From Tenrec ecaudatus (lineage: Eukaryota; Chordata; Mammalia; Afrosoricida; Tenrecidae): a DNA stretch of 64,000 bases. The stretch covers positions 77,913,700 through 77,977,699 of the forward strand of contig NC_134546.1 of the NCBI RefSeq assembly GCF_050624435.1, written 5' to 3'. Below, piece after piece: positions 11,174 to 21,707 of the stretch. Below the pieces are notes generated by a model. That model was not told the origin of the DNA. It ran no database searches and saw only the letters and a list, made by a program, of their open reading frames with translations. Position 1 is the first letter of the stretch; every line of letters begins with the position of its first letter. Position numbers and translations under genes: made by a program.

Positions 11174-11626
11174 ATGCGGCTTCATTTTCCTATTGGCAGT
11201 CGCCCTGGGTAAGATAAGACATGGGGCTGGAGAGAAGACTGTGGCAGCTCCAGAGCCCTCACCTTCTGGTTTACTTCCTCACAGGTGTGCATGCCCAGGT
11301 GCAGTTAGTGCAGTCTGAGGCCGAGGTGCAGAAGCCAGGAATGTAGGTGAAGGTGTCCTGCAGGACTTCCGGAGACATCTTTTCCAGCTATGGTACAAAT
11401 CAGGTGTGACAAGCACCAGAAAAAAGCCTTTAGTGCATGGGCTAGATCAGCACCCACGCTGGGAAGTCAACATATATCCAGGGCTTCACACAGGGCTATG
11501 TCTTCTTGGATGGCTCAGTCAGCACAGCTTAGCTACAGATTGGCAGGCTGAAGTCCGAGGACACCACATTGATTCCTGTGTGCAACACACGCTGTGAAAA
11601 CTCACATCCTGATACTGTCAGAAAAC
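11174..11626 (+). pseudogene. IGHV: IGHV7-like V segment, pseudogene (copy B)
   Basis: Paralogue of the 1.2 kb segment. Leader exon about 11174-11208 has a GTAAG donor, and the V exon starts after ACAG at 11285. Mature V starts at 11296 and keeps frame through FR1 (QVQLVQSEAEVQKPG) and CDR1 (SGDIFSSYGTN), unlike copy A. Stops: TAG in FR1 after PGM, and TGA in FR2 where the arginine of the V-R-Q motif is expected, plus later frame damage. RSS: heptamer CACGCTG (11588-11594), 23-bp spacer, nonamer TCAGAAAAC (11618-11626). The leader has lost the hydrophobic reading seen in copy A. It is a pseudogene, and its decay differs from copy A's. Confidence 0.92.
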
Positions 11627-11828
11627 CTGGGCGGGGTGGGGGGTGAAAGCTGTGCTCAGAATATTGACCTGAATCCTTATTTACCGGTTTTTCACTTAGT
11701 GATGAGAAACCAAGACAATAACTTCCTGTGAAATGAACAAAACTTTCCTGTGAAATGAAATCATCCCCTCAAGAGGGGAGGATAAAATTACCTTGGTATG
11801 TAGTCTTTGTGTGTACGTACTTCCATCA

Positions 11829-11957
11829 TCATCTGCAGAGACAGTGACAAGAACACAGTTATCCGCAAACAGACAGTTACAAAATAGAAGACATGGCTGT
11901 CTATTACTCTGTGAGAAAGAGAGTGAGAGGAAGTCAATGTGATCCCCAACACAAAAC
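11829..11957 (+). pseudogene. IGHV: IGHV3 relic (FR3 and RSS), copy B
   Basis: Paralogue of the relic at 1895-2076, shorter at its left end. It reads RDSDKNTV, then a decayed FR3 and DMAVYYSVR, with the final cysteine as TCT, the same substitution as copy A. RSS: heptamer-like GAGAGTG (11919-11925), 23-bp spacer, nonamer ACACAAAAC (11949-11957). Confidence 0.84.
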
Positions 11958-11978
11958 TCCCTGCTGGGAAAGAGTTAA

Positions 11979-11997
11979 GCTGCAGGGGGCGCTCAGG
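11979..11997. promoter_or_regulatory. CTCF-like motif 3' of V relic
   Basis: GCTGCAGGGGGCGCTCAGG, a near-consensus CTCF core, about 20 bp past the relic nonamer; the duplicate of the site at 2098. Confidence 0.58.
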
Positions 11998-12639
11998 TAC
12001 CACAGATCACAGGATACGCCCTGAAGCAGGTGCATATGGACAGTTTCAGGACTGGATCCTGTTGGGATCTGGGGACACTTCTCCATATCACTGTTTTCCC
12101 CCAAGGAATTTATCTAATTTTATGGCTCCTGGTCTACCATTGATATCTATGAAGCAAAAAGTTGTAACAGGAGAAACTATTGACCCATGCAAAGAACCAG
12201 TGTTTGATGAACCTTAGGAAATCAGGGATACATTTCCAAACTCATCGAGGGCAGCTGGAGGCACTTAATGGTGAAAACAGTAAGCACTGGAATACTAGTT
12301 GAAAGCTAGAAAACTGTTCTGTTGACCTGCTTCAGAAATAGCAGACTCTCTGTAGAGATCTCATTGTTTTACTCCAACTAGCACACTCTTGGAGTTACAG
12401 GCGGGAGTCAATAATGTCTAGTTAAGGGTCTGTAAGAGGTCAGAAAAGACTGACATTCACATCTGACCCTCTTCTCTTGAACACAGATGGGTCGTTGCTG
12501 GAGTCAACTATGACCTTGCATCCCTTTTTATCCTAGTCGGTTTTCTTTCTAGTTCAGCTGTGTTATCTCGTTTATGCTTGTTACACAGTTTATGGTTCGT
12601 GCTCTCAATGTAGACACATTCAAATTATCAAGACATCTG

Positions 12640-12640
<1 letters not shown>

Positions 12641-12671
<31 letters not shown>
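12641..12671. repeat. (CA)n microsatellite
   Basis: Imperfect then pure CA dinucleotides. Confidence 0.85.
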
Positions 12672-12739
12672 AATACTGTATGCTACTCTGAGTTGTTCCA
12701 GTTCAAACAGCACGGTATATTGTTTGTTTGTTTCAGTTT

Positions 12740-13430
12740 GTACTGTTGTTGTTAGATGCCATCAAGTGGCGTCTGTGCATCAGAACAGTGTACTGCCTGG
12801 ACCTGGGCCATCTTCACCATCTGTGTTTGAGTCTGTTGTGGCAGCTACTGTGTCAATCCATCCCACTGGGGGCCTTATATTTCTTCACCACCGTCTAGTT
12901 CACCAGTCATATGACATTCTCCAAGGACTGGTCGCTCTTGATCACATGTCCAAAGTACCGTATATACTTGAGTACCAGCCAAGCTTTTCAGCACATTTTC
13001 AATGCAGTTTTGTGGTAAAATTAGGTGCATCCGTGGACGGATTATACTCGAGTATATACATGGTACATTGGATGATGTCCTGCCATGCTCACCTCCACAG
13101 AGAATTCTGGCTGCACTAGTTCCAACACAGGTATAATTGTTTTTTCTAGGAATCTACTAAGTATTAAGTATTCATCACCATAATCATAATTCAAAGGTAT
13201 CAAATATTTTCAGTTTTAATAATTTAAGGACAAGCAAAGACTTTTGCAGGTGTATACCATTTAAAATACTATGGCTGTGTCAGGTGCACATTATTCCTAA
13301 AGGTGACATCTTTATAATTTACACTGTAAAGATATCTTTTACTGTAGATTTACCAAATGCAATGTGCTTTCTAATTAAATTCCTGTGGGCCACAGTAAAA
13401 TGAAATCTTGAAGGACTTCATGGTTTGCTT
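12740..13430 (-). mobile_element. BovB-like RTE LINE fragment, antisense
   Basis: The + strand is the reverse complement of an RTE LINE 3' region. Landmarks are 'agatgccatcaagtggcgtctg', the 'cactgtgtcaatccatccc' type phrase, 'ccaaggactggtcgctcttg', and later 'aggtgacatctttataattt', all familiar from the afrotherian RTE whose tail is shared with AfroSINEs. The fragment is split by a 108-bp MITE at 12957-13064. No coding capacity remains. Confidence 0.75.
12957..13064. mobile_element. MITE related to the pogo/Tigger element at 31.7 kb
   Basis: A 108-bp unit with inverted ends CCGTATATACTTGAGTA and (complement of right end) CCATGTATATACTCGAGTA, set between TA dinucleotides at 12956-12957 and 13064-13065. 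Its ends match those of the 2.2-kb element at 31694-33901, so it is a likely internally deleted derivative. It is nested in an RTE fragment, which resumes on both sides. Confidence 0.83.
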
Positions 13431-13439
13431 TCTAGTGGC

Positions 13440-14140
13440 TGCATGAGTACACATATAAGTCACTGGAAATTCTAGTGTTGGAGGTGTTCTTTACCCCATT
13501 TGTTTTATTCATTCAATCATTTACTTATATGAAAGGCCTCAGAAATGTTGATTTTTACACTTCACATTATAAATCAAAACTATGTTGTGTTTTGTTATTC
13601 GTTAAAGTTGTCCAACATTTTGTTGTATTGAGAACATTTGATTCCATTTCTCATTGGGCATTTTCATTTATATAGTTTTCAATTATATTGTACATGTGTA
13701 ATGATTTCATATTTTGAGTCTTATAGCCATGGGAAAGGAATTTGTAAGGTAGAGAGCATGGTGCTGTGTGCACTTATGTTGCCTTTAGGTTTACAGTCTT
13801 TGGTCACCTTAGAGTTATGTATGTTAGCATAGTGTCCCTGCCAACTTCAGAGAGTTGCCTCATACATTTTTAATAATATCATTTTTAATTTGATTTCTAT
13901 TGTATGATCCCTAAGCTTTTATTTTTATTTTTCCAAAGCTAAGGTTGACTCATTACGTTGTGAAATTTTCAGTGCTTTTATGAATCAAAATGTCATATTT
14001 ATGCCATGGTGGTAACAAGTAGAAAGATTTTGGTACTGCAAAAAAGTGCCTGTGCCTCCCCGATTGAACACCATATTTCCAAATTACTGACAGTCACCGA
14101 TCGGTTTGTCATACTTATATAGGATTCTCTTTTTAACAAT
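13440..14140. other. AT-rich, probable old LINE sequence
   Basis: No coding feature. The + strand is T-rich and may be antisense LINE sequence continuous with the block to the right, but I cannot place it firmly. Confidence 0.35.
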
Positions 14141-14149
14141 TTTATTTCA

Positions 14150-14800
14150 AAGCCATATGATAAATTCTGTGTTTTAATGTCTACTTCAAGTTAAGATGTA
14201 TCTAAACATTTCCATGGGTTGATAGCTCTTTAAAATAACATTACTTATACTTACTGTATAGATATACCACCGACTGTTTATTTATTTATATGCTGAAGGC
14301 CACGCTGGTCATTTCAAGCTGGGTTAATTGTGTGTAGAGCTGCTATAAATCATTAGTGCACGGTTTCAGGGGGACATTTATTTTCAACTCATCGAGGCAA
14401 ACACCTGGGAGCATGTTTCAGGATAAAATGGTAAAGCAATGAGAGGCTTTGTAAGAAACTGTCTGATTGTCTCTCAAAGTAGCTGAACCACTTTACATTC
14501 CAGCAATTGAGTCACGAGAATCCCTTGTCCTGTGCTCACTTGCAAAAAAATGACTTTGTAAGGTTTGGAGATGGAAAACATTTAATTTATTAGGTCAGTA
14601 AAATCATCTCCTAGTTTCAATTTGCATTTTCCAAAATGAAATTATTTGAATTTGAGTAATATTCCCATGTATTTATTTTTAGTTAAATTCATCTTGGTTT
14701 ACATATTTGATCAGATATTCTGGATATTTTATTTTTATTTTAAAAACGTATTTACATAAGAATAATTTGCCATATTAAATTAAAGTTAATTGACACAGAT
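14150..14800 (-). mobile_element. old L1 3' region, antisense
   Basis: The + strand matches the reverse complement of the mammalian-wide L1 3' end. Recognisable decayed phrases include 'gagctgctataaatcattagtgcac', the 'gggacatttattttcaactc' stretch, 'acacctgggagcatgtttcagg' and 'agtagctgaaccactttacattcc'. It is far too mutated to code. Confidence 0.65.
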
Positions 14801-16009
14801 TCTGCAAGCCTTTACCATGTATGTTGCATGCTTTTCATTCTCTTCTAAGGGACTTTTTTTGCCACAGTTAGAATTTTTTAAATCTTGATCTACCCTCGTG
14901 ATCAATCTTTTATTATGTGTCTATGTTCTCATTGTGATGTATCTAAAAAACCTCTCATTACCAATTGTAAATTCATTCAGATTTTCTAATTTTATAGTCT
15001 TATTTACATTTTGGTCAGTGGTCCATATTAATTTAATAGTATTATTGCTATTGTTATTATAGATGCTGTGAGGTATGTGCAGAACCTCATATTGTTGTTG
15101 GACTGGAAAGGGTGTGTGGCAGGCTGTCATAAGCAGAGACCAGGTTGATTTGAGACATTCTAGGTTTATTCCTGCTATGACTTACAGAAGGAAACATCCA
15201 GTGGACTTCTTCGCAAATCCAGTGAGAATCAAACAAGTTATAGACCCCAAACTTCCTTTCAGGTTGCAGTGGGGGTTAGTTTACAAGTTTACAGTCATCA
15301 GAGGATAAAATGGAGCAAAGTTCACAGAAACTTTACATTTCCCCAAGGGATTACGACAGCATCAATTTCTGTCTTCATTACTCCAGGGACTGTCACACCA
15401 ATACCCCCTAAGGCTTCAGTCTCCTTGCTCCTCTAAATGGTCATGCTTCCCCTTTCTGAATTAGGAGTATCCAGAATAATGAACAGGCTTTTAACTAATT
15501 AAGTTTAAAAGGAATTTAATGGAGGGGAGGGAGCTGTTACATTCTTGATCCCTTTTAACAAACTAATCTCAACCAATTATGATACATTTTCACTGTTGAT
15601 TAAGAACATGCTACCACTTCCCCTTTCCTTTATCAAGAGGGATTTAATTGTTCCAAATGTTCCATTCAGGAGAAGACTGTGGAAGAGTGTGTATGCTCAT
15701 TGTGCCTCATTTTGTACCCAAATCATTATATCACAATTGCATTGAGTTCAGTGTGCATTTAGTGATAGTAATGTCAACCCAGGTATTCTGTCATGACCTT
15801 ACTAAGAAATTAATCCTACTTAAAAAAATAGAACGTGTAATTCATTTTCTGATAAAGTGATATTATGCCTTATATATTTCACCTCTATGTCATTTTAATG
15901 CTCTCCCTGGTAATTAACATATCTAAAGTGCACAAGTGAATTTGTATAGCTCAATAAATTTTAGCTCTGTATACACATATGCTTTCTAATACAATTAAGA
16001 GTTACAGTC

Positions 16010-16095
16010 TTGGAAACTCACAGGGGCAGTTCCACCTTGTCCCATTGGGTCACTATGAGACAAAATTGACTCGATGACAGAGAGTTATTATTTTT
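16010..16095 (+). mobile_element. AfroSINE fragment
   Basis: 3' body of an afrotherian SINE: GCAGTTCCACCTTGTCCC, then GGGTCACTATGAGACAAAA and TTGACTCGATGACAGAG, ending in a T/A-rich tail. Confidence 0.8.
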
Positions 16096-16369
16096 TTAAG
16101 CATGTATACAGTTCAGCACACACAGTCCCCATGCGTGTTTGTCCAGTCTCCACAACCTTACCCATCCTGATTATCTTCATCTAATAATGGGATTAATCAA
16201 GCTCAGGGAGGAGTTAACTCACCTTACCACCTGTGGCAATGACCAGGTCACAGCCCATGGGTGGATGATCTGCATGAGCACCCCCAGCTGGCCACACCTG
16301 GGGATCCCTCTTCTTACTTGTGAACTTTTGAACAGAAGGAAGAACATTAACAAGGGTAGAAAATCGAAC

Positions 16370-16680
16370 TAACCCAGAATTCTATTGAAGTTGAACATGT
16401 TTGCTAATTCTTCAAACACAACCTGTGAGTGGAATTCAGAGTGAGCCCAACACAAAGTTCCCATGCAGACAGGGCAAGTCTGGAGGGTGTTTAGGATGCT
16501 TGAAGTATAGGAACCCACCTAACCGAGGGTGCAGATGCAAGATCACAATTATTGTTCATTGAAACAGGGTTATTCTCACCTAGCAAGGATTAACATAGAG
16601 CAGTGATTCCATTCCTATTTATTCCTTGAGTTTTCATAACTTGTATCCAATGATATTGCATTCCATTTATTAATTAAGAT
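16370..16680 (+). pseudogene. V-segment 3'-flank ghost, paralogue of 40.12 kb
   Basis: Contains GTGGAATTCAGAGTGAGCCC followed by AACACAAAG, resembling the spacer and nonamer (GGAAGTCAGTGTGAGCCC, ACACAAACC) seen after intact V segments here, and then a V-type 3' flank. No V exon is readable upstream. Scattered collinear matches to 40120-40440 (for example 'ttctattgaagttgaa') show that the two stretches are diverged copies. A ghost of a lost V unit is the best reading; an intergenic duplication without a V is possible. Confidence 0.45.
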
Positions 16681-17499
16681 ACCATGCTTTCTCAAGCAAA
16701 ACAATATTCTGGTTGTTAATTTTCATTAAATCGGTTGTGAATAATAGAGTCTCTCTGTACAATACTCTGAAACAGCGGTTTGTCCAGCACCATCCTCATA
16801 GTCTTTCTCATGTGTGAGAGTATTGTTGTAATCACAGAGTCAATCCATCTTAATGGCCCTGTCCTTTCCCAGTATTAGTGCCTTCTGATAATGTATCCAA
16901 AGTTTATGTGACAAACTTGTCATCTTAAATTCCAATGAGAAGTCTGGATGTGCTGCTTCTGAGACAGGCTTTTTTTAATGATAGAAAATGAATTCTGATC
17001 ATATGAGAAGCCTGCTTTGTAAAAAGAGGGATACACCTTACTCCCTCCCCCACTCCATTCAGGAATATATTATTTAACATGCTCATTGTTGTATGAATCT
17101 TACCATACAGATTGGCCACACTTTTGAAGACATTGGAGTCTATGGTATTCTGTTTAGCCTGCTAATCCAGAGACCAGGAATCTGGGTTTATTTCCAAGTT
17201 CATCCCCTTTGCATACCTGGGAATACTTAACAGCCTGACTTTAGGTGAACACAAGGGGGTGATGATTCTGCTAGCATATACATAGAACTTATATTAGGTT
17301 TGTTTAAATAATAAAATTAAAAACCATGAAAGGAAGGTCATCAGATGCCCCAATACTCTCAATATATCTTCAATTCTTTTTTTCCATTCATCTACATTCC
17401 TTGTATGAATATACTGTATTATATTGTGCCGGAATTTTGTATGAATTTGTGTAAGTATAAGTTTTCCAAGATGTTGTCTCCTGGGTATTGTGTGTGTTA

Positions 17500-18190
17500 T
17501 AGTTGTTGTTTTATGGTTAGGTGCTGTTCATTCAGGTCCAACTCATAACAATCATAGACACAAAATAACAAAACACTGCCCAATTAGGTGTCATCCTCAA
17601 TATAATTCTTAAGTTTGACCCCATTATTGCAGCCACTATGTCAGGCCATCTCAATGAGGGCCTTCCTTTTTATCACTGTCCTCTACTTTGCCAAGTATGA
17701 TATGTTATCTCACTCCCTTTTCCAAGGACTGGGTTCTCTTGATATCATGTCCAAAGGGAGTGAGGTAACATATCACCATCCTTGATTCTAAGGAGCATTC
17801 TTGATTCATTCTTCAAAGAAAGATTTATTGGTTTCTTTGGCCAAACCAAAAGCAAACTCACTGTCATCATGTTAATGCTGACTCATAGTAAGTCCCTGTG
17901 GGTCCCTGTGGATATCCAAGACTGTAACTCTCTATAGGAGTAGAAAGTCCAGTCTTTCTCTTAAGGAGCTATTGCTGGTGGTGCAGGTGCACTAGTTAAG
18001 CATTAGGATAAGATCACATGGTCGGTTCCTTTGACAGACCATGGTAATGCCAATATTTCTTGACAGCACCACAATTCAAATGCAATGTTTATAAATCCTA
18101 TTTAGTCAACGTTCAATTTTCATATGCATATGAAGCAATTGGAAATACCAAATACCATCATCTGATTTATTCTTGGTGTGATGATACCTA
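17500..18190 (-). mobile_element. RTE LINE fragment, antisense, split by a SINE
   Basis: RTE 3'-region landmarks on the complement: 'gttaggtgctgttcattcagg', 'ccaaggactgggttctcttg', 'aaggagcattcttgattcat', continuing after the SINE with 'gacagaccatggtaatgcc' and 'catatgcatatgaagcaattg'. Interrupted at about 17838-18040. Confidence 0.7.
17838..18040 (-). mobile_element. AfroSINE, antisense, nested in RTE
   Basis: Reverse-oriented SINE: 'aaactcactgtcatcatg', 'gctgactcatagtaagtccc', 'agactgtaactctctatagg', then the tRNA-like head region near 17970-18035. It interrupts an RTE fragment, so it is younger than that fragment. Confidence 0.7.
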
Positions 18191-18642
18191 GCAGTAAATT
18201 TGTTTTTGGCAAAGACATGTTTACCAAATATAGTAATATTTTTGGTCATTTGGAAGTTGTGTGACCACAATGGTATATTCACATGTGTAAATATAGACTA
18301 ATGTAGATGTCATGAATCAGAAGAGTTATGGCCTGATTTGTGGTGAATATTTTCATTTATTATCTATTTATATACCTATTTATCCTCCTGTGGGTCCTAC
18401 ATGGTTTGTCTATCTCTCCCTCTCTTTGGATATCTCTATCTATCTATCTATCACTGGAAATAAGAGTCCTTGATCTGTGGCTGCATAACGCTCCCTGAAC
18501 AGAATGTATCCGGGTGAAACGAAGAGCTCAGGGAGAGGAAGTTATCATAAGGGAACTGCAAGCATCATTGTTTGAGTGGGAGGAGCAGGCCTAGGGACCT
18601 CACTTTATCCTGTAGGCCTTTATGTACAAATGCACTTCCCAC

Positions 18643-18650
18643 ATGCAAAT
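18643..18650 (+). promoter_or_regulatory. immunoglobulin octamer (perfect)
   Basis: ATGCAAAT, exact, 108 bp upstream of the leader ATG at 18751. It is the defining element of V promoters. In the duplicated pseudogene at 35 kb the same position reads ATGCCTAC. Confidence 0.9.
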
Positions 18651-18750
18651 ACCTCTTAGGCAGCCAGATGAAACCACAGCATGAACACACTTAAATTCTG
18701 ACTCCTTCTCACCTGGAGAGTGTTCCTGAGGTATCATGGATCTTATGGAC

Positions 18751-19188
18751 ATGAAGGTCAATCATGTGTGGGTTCTCCTATTTATCGTGGCAACTCCGGA
18801 AGGTGAGTGCTTCAGGGACTCATACATGAAGTCTGGGGATGCAGCATCTGACACATGACTCACTGGGAATCTCTTTATCCCCAGGTGTCCTGGCCCAGGT
18901 GCAGCTACAAGAGTCAGGCCCTGGACTGGTGAAGCCCTCACAGACCCTGTCTCTCACCTGTGCTGTCTCTGGATTTTCCTTAACAAGCAATGCAGTGAAC
19001 TGGATCCGCCAGGCTCCAGGAAAGGGACTGGAGTGGGTCGGTGATATATGGAGTGGTGGGAGCACACACTATAATCCAGCTCTCCAGTCCCGAGTCAGCA
19101 TCACCAGGGAAACCTCCAAAGGCCATGTTTATTTAAAACTGAGCTCCGTGAATCCTGAGGACACAGCCATGTATTACTGTGCCAGAGA
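18751..19188 (+). CDS. IGHV: IGHV4-like (clan II) V segment, apparently functional
   Basis: Encodes the variable domain of an immunoglobulin heavy chain after V(D)J joining. Leader exon 18751-18802 ([18 protein letters not shown]) has a GTGAG donor; the intron is 92 bp with a CCCCAG acceptor; the V exon runs 18895-19188, with mature V from 18906 ([20 protein letters not shown]). Cys23 is in LTCAVS, Trp41 in [16 protein letters not shown], and Cys104 in MYYCARD. CDR1 is GFSLTSNA and CDR2 IWSGGST. The frame is intact across both exons. ATGs in frame at 18736 and 18745 would add up to five residues; 18751 is preferred because the 35 kb paralogue has the same 52-bp leader exon. The octamer lies 108 bp upstream and a perfect 23-RSS follows. 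The PALQSR and NPED motifs recall clan II segments of other non-primate mammals. Expression is not shown. Confidence 0.95.
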
Positions 19189-19227
19189 CACAGTGATGGG
19201 AAGTCAGTGTGAGCCCAGACACAAACC
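19189..19227 (+). other. V recombination signal (23-RSS), perfect
   Basis: Heptamer CACAGTG (19189-19195), 23-bp spacer, nonamer ACACAAACC (19219-19227). The heptamer is consensus, and the nonamer is the form common to IGHV3/4. It should be a RAG1/2 substrate pairing with 12-RSS D segments outside this window. Confidence 0.95.
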
Positions 19228-19514
19228 TCCCTGCAACAGGCCATGGTTTCAGCAGATGCAGGCAAATGAAGTATTTTTCTCAGAATGCTTTCCTCTCCGG
19301 AGCTGTGGTTTCCCCACCTTGTCAGCACTTCTCTTGGGATCACCATGCACAGTGATTCTAGGGAACCTTCATATATCTGGACATGCCTTCTCTTCATTGG
19401 AATGAGTTTTGTTTATCTTTGAACATCTATCCAAAATCAGAGTGCACAGTAATATGGCTTGATGATATCTATTTTCAATTGACTGTATTAACCAGTATCA
19501 TTTATTATCAAAGC

Positions 19515-19690
19515 TAAAAATATTCCAAATATCACAACTCATTATTCCCCTTTGGGTTTCTGAGACTGCAACTGTTACAGGAGTAAAAAGCCCCTTCTTT
19601 CTTCTGTGGTGCAGCTGGTGGTTTCTAACTGCTGACATGCAGCCCTCAGCCAAAAACATAACCACTCCGTCACCAGCGATCCTTGTAGAA
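19515..19690 (-). mobile_element. AfroSINE, antisense, in V 3' flank
   Basis: Reverse-oriented SINE: 'tttgggtttctgagactgc', 'ggtgcagctggtggtttc', 'ctgctgacatgcagccctc', 'ataaccactccgtcacc'. The paralogous flank at about 36.03 kb runs straight through this point, so the insertion is specific to the 19 kb copy. Confidence 0.8.
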
Positions 19691-19839
19691 ATATTAATGC
19701 AGGAAAATATTCTCATGTGAGTCCCGAATTTTCTCCAAGCCTTCAGATAGCTGGCCAATGTATCATTCCAGTGAATGCTCACGAATGCACATTTATGTAA
19801 CAATCTTAACTTAGAATGATCTGGAGGATACTCTTGCCC

Positions 19840-20100
19840 ATGTTGGTATTGTTAGGTACCCTTGAGTTGGCTTCAACTCCCAGAGAGCCTATGTACCACA
19901 GGATGAACTACTGACCGGAAGTTCACTATCCTCACAGTCATTCCTCTGTTGCACCCAAATTGCAGCCTGTGTGACAATCCACCTCCTCAAAAGTCTCTCC
20001 CTTGGTCATTACCATTCTGCTTTACCAAGCACAAGACCATTCTCTGGGTAACAGTTCCTCATGATGACATCCCCCAATACGTGAGATAAAGTCTTACGTG
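19840..20100 (-). mobile_element. RTE LINE fragment, antisense
   Basis: Decayed landmarks: 'gttaggtacccttgagttgg', 'ttaccaagcacaagaccat', 'acgtgagataaagtctta'. Confidence 0.6.
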
Positions 20101-20584
20101 AAAGTAAGAAATATTCAAGATGTGCTTAATCCAAGACAGACCTGCTTGTGCTTTAGGAAGCCTGTGATATATTTAATATTATTCTCTAACACCATAACCC
20201 AAATGAACCAATTCTTTGATATTGTTTATAGGGTGTTTGGCCATTATTGGAGTCACTCTTAGTCTCCACAACCACGGACGGTGTTTCTGGTACTACAGGC
20301 AGTGTCCTGTGTTGCTACTAAAATTTCACGTCCTGGGTTACTTTGAGTCTCTAACAGCCATCCTGCACCTAAACAACCTTGGATGCTTACAGCTCTATAA
20401 ATAGAGAGACAAGACTTTTACTACCAATAATTAGCCAAGACACAGAGAACGTCAACATAAGAATGTTGATAAAACAATGTATTATGATATACATTTCCTT
20501 TTGCTAGGTGTGTTTCCCTCATAAAACATACCCTAACCCCTTGCACTGTCCTTCCACCTGGGAAGAATGCCATGTGTTATTTAT

Positions 20585-21040
20585 TTATTTTTGATGGTGT
20601 TAAGTGATTCAATTCTCGGTGATTCAATGGAGAACAGAACTAAATAATACCTAGTTCAGCCATATAATCACCATTAATATTTTGAGCTCCTTATTACAGC
20701 CACTGAGTCACTCCATCTCATGATGTGCCTCCTTCTTCCCTGATCCCCTGCTTTATCGTGGATGAAGTCTTTCTCAAGGGTCTGGTGTCATGATATGATG
20801 TCCAAAGTACAGGAAACAAGATCTCACTGTCCTTGATTCTGAGGGACTCTCTGCCTCTACTCCCTTCACAACAGATCTGTGTGTTTTATTGTCAGACACC
20901 CATGGCACTTTCAACATTCTTTGAAAACACCATAAGTCAAAAGCCACCATTGTTTTCTATGGCCCTTATTATTCTTATTCCAGAGTTTATATGCATGTAA
21001 TAATATGGAAAGCATCATGATGTGGGTTCTCAAAGTGACA
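20585..21040 (-). mobile_element. RTE LINE fragment, antisense
   Basis: Landmarks: 'cagccactgagtcactccatc', 'tgatatgatgtccaaagtac', 'aaacaagatctcactgtcc', 'aacaccataagtcaaaagcc', 'tttatatgcatgtaataata'. Confidence 0.65.
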
Positions 21041-21059
21041 TTAAAAAAACCTGTCATGT

Positions 21060-21290
21060 GTAGAGATAGAAAGAGACATGGTGCTGTGGCGGGAGAAGTA
21101 TTGGGTTTCTCAACACAAGATCAGGGATTCAATCCAGGCAATGGTTCCTCCTGAGTCAGATGAGGTTGTCTATTCCTGTAAATATTTCCAGTCAGAAAAA
21201 GCCTAAGGAGCAGTTCTAATGAGCCTTATAGGGGTCCTGTGAGTCACGGTAGATGCACTTGCAGTGAGTTTCACTTTTGAGGATAAGACT
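21060..21290 (+). mobile_element. AfroSINE, near full length
   Basis: The tRNA-like head (ATGGTGCTGTGGCGGGAGAA, then B-box-like AGGGATTCAATCC) is followed by the body: AGGAGCAGTTCTAATGAGCC, then GGTCCTGTGAGTCACGG and GATGCACTTGCAGTGAG. Confidence 0.82.
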
Positions 21291-21707
21291 GCCCATATTC
21301 GATCTCAGTTGCTTGGTTAACTGATTTTCCCTCAGTGTTGAAGAATACGTGGTCTGTTAATAGCTCTCAGACCTCACAATGAATAAATTAATGCGTGAAT
21401 TAGTGGATGCACTTGTTCAAATTAAACAATGCGGACACACTTTAACCTTGGTGATTTTATTATTGTAAATGTTGGATTCTAGGGAGGCTACAAATTCAAT
21501 GTATGCCTGTGTGTCAGACATATCACTCCCATCTTTGACATCTGAGTGTCATCAAACTTGCTCAAGTACAGCCTTTGGGGACACTTCCTTGTGGACCCAT
21601 GGATCATGCCCATTAACATGCTATTCAGTCCCCACCTCTTATACACCCCCCTAGCCCTCAAATCACGGCATCAGAGCCTACTAAATCAGGGAATCTTTGC
21701 CACAGAA

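Noticed and set aside
12574..13119. 181-codon + open frame
   Set aside because: Reads antisense RTE LINE and the MITE; chance frame.
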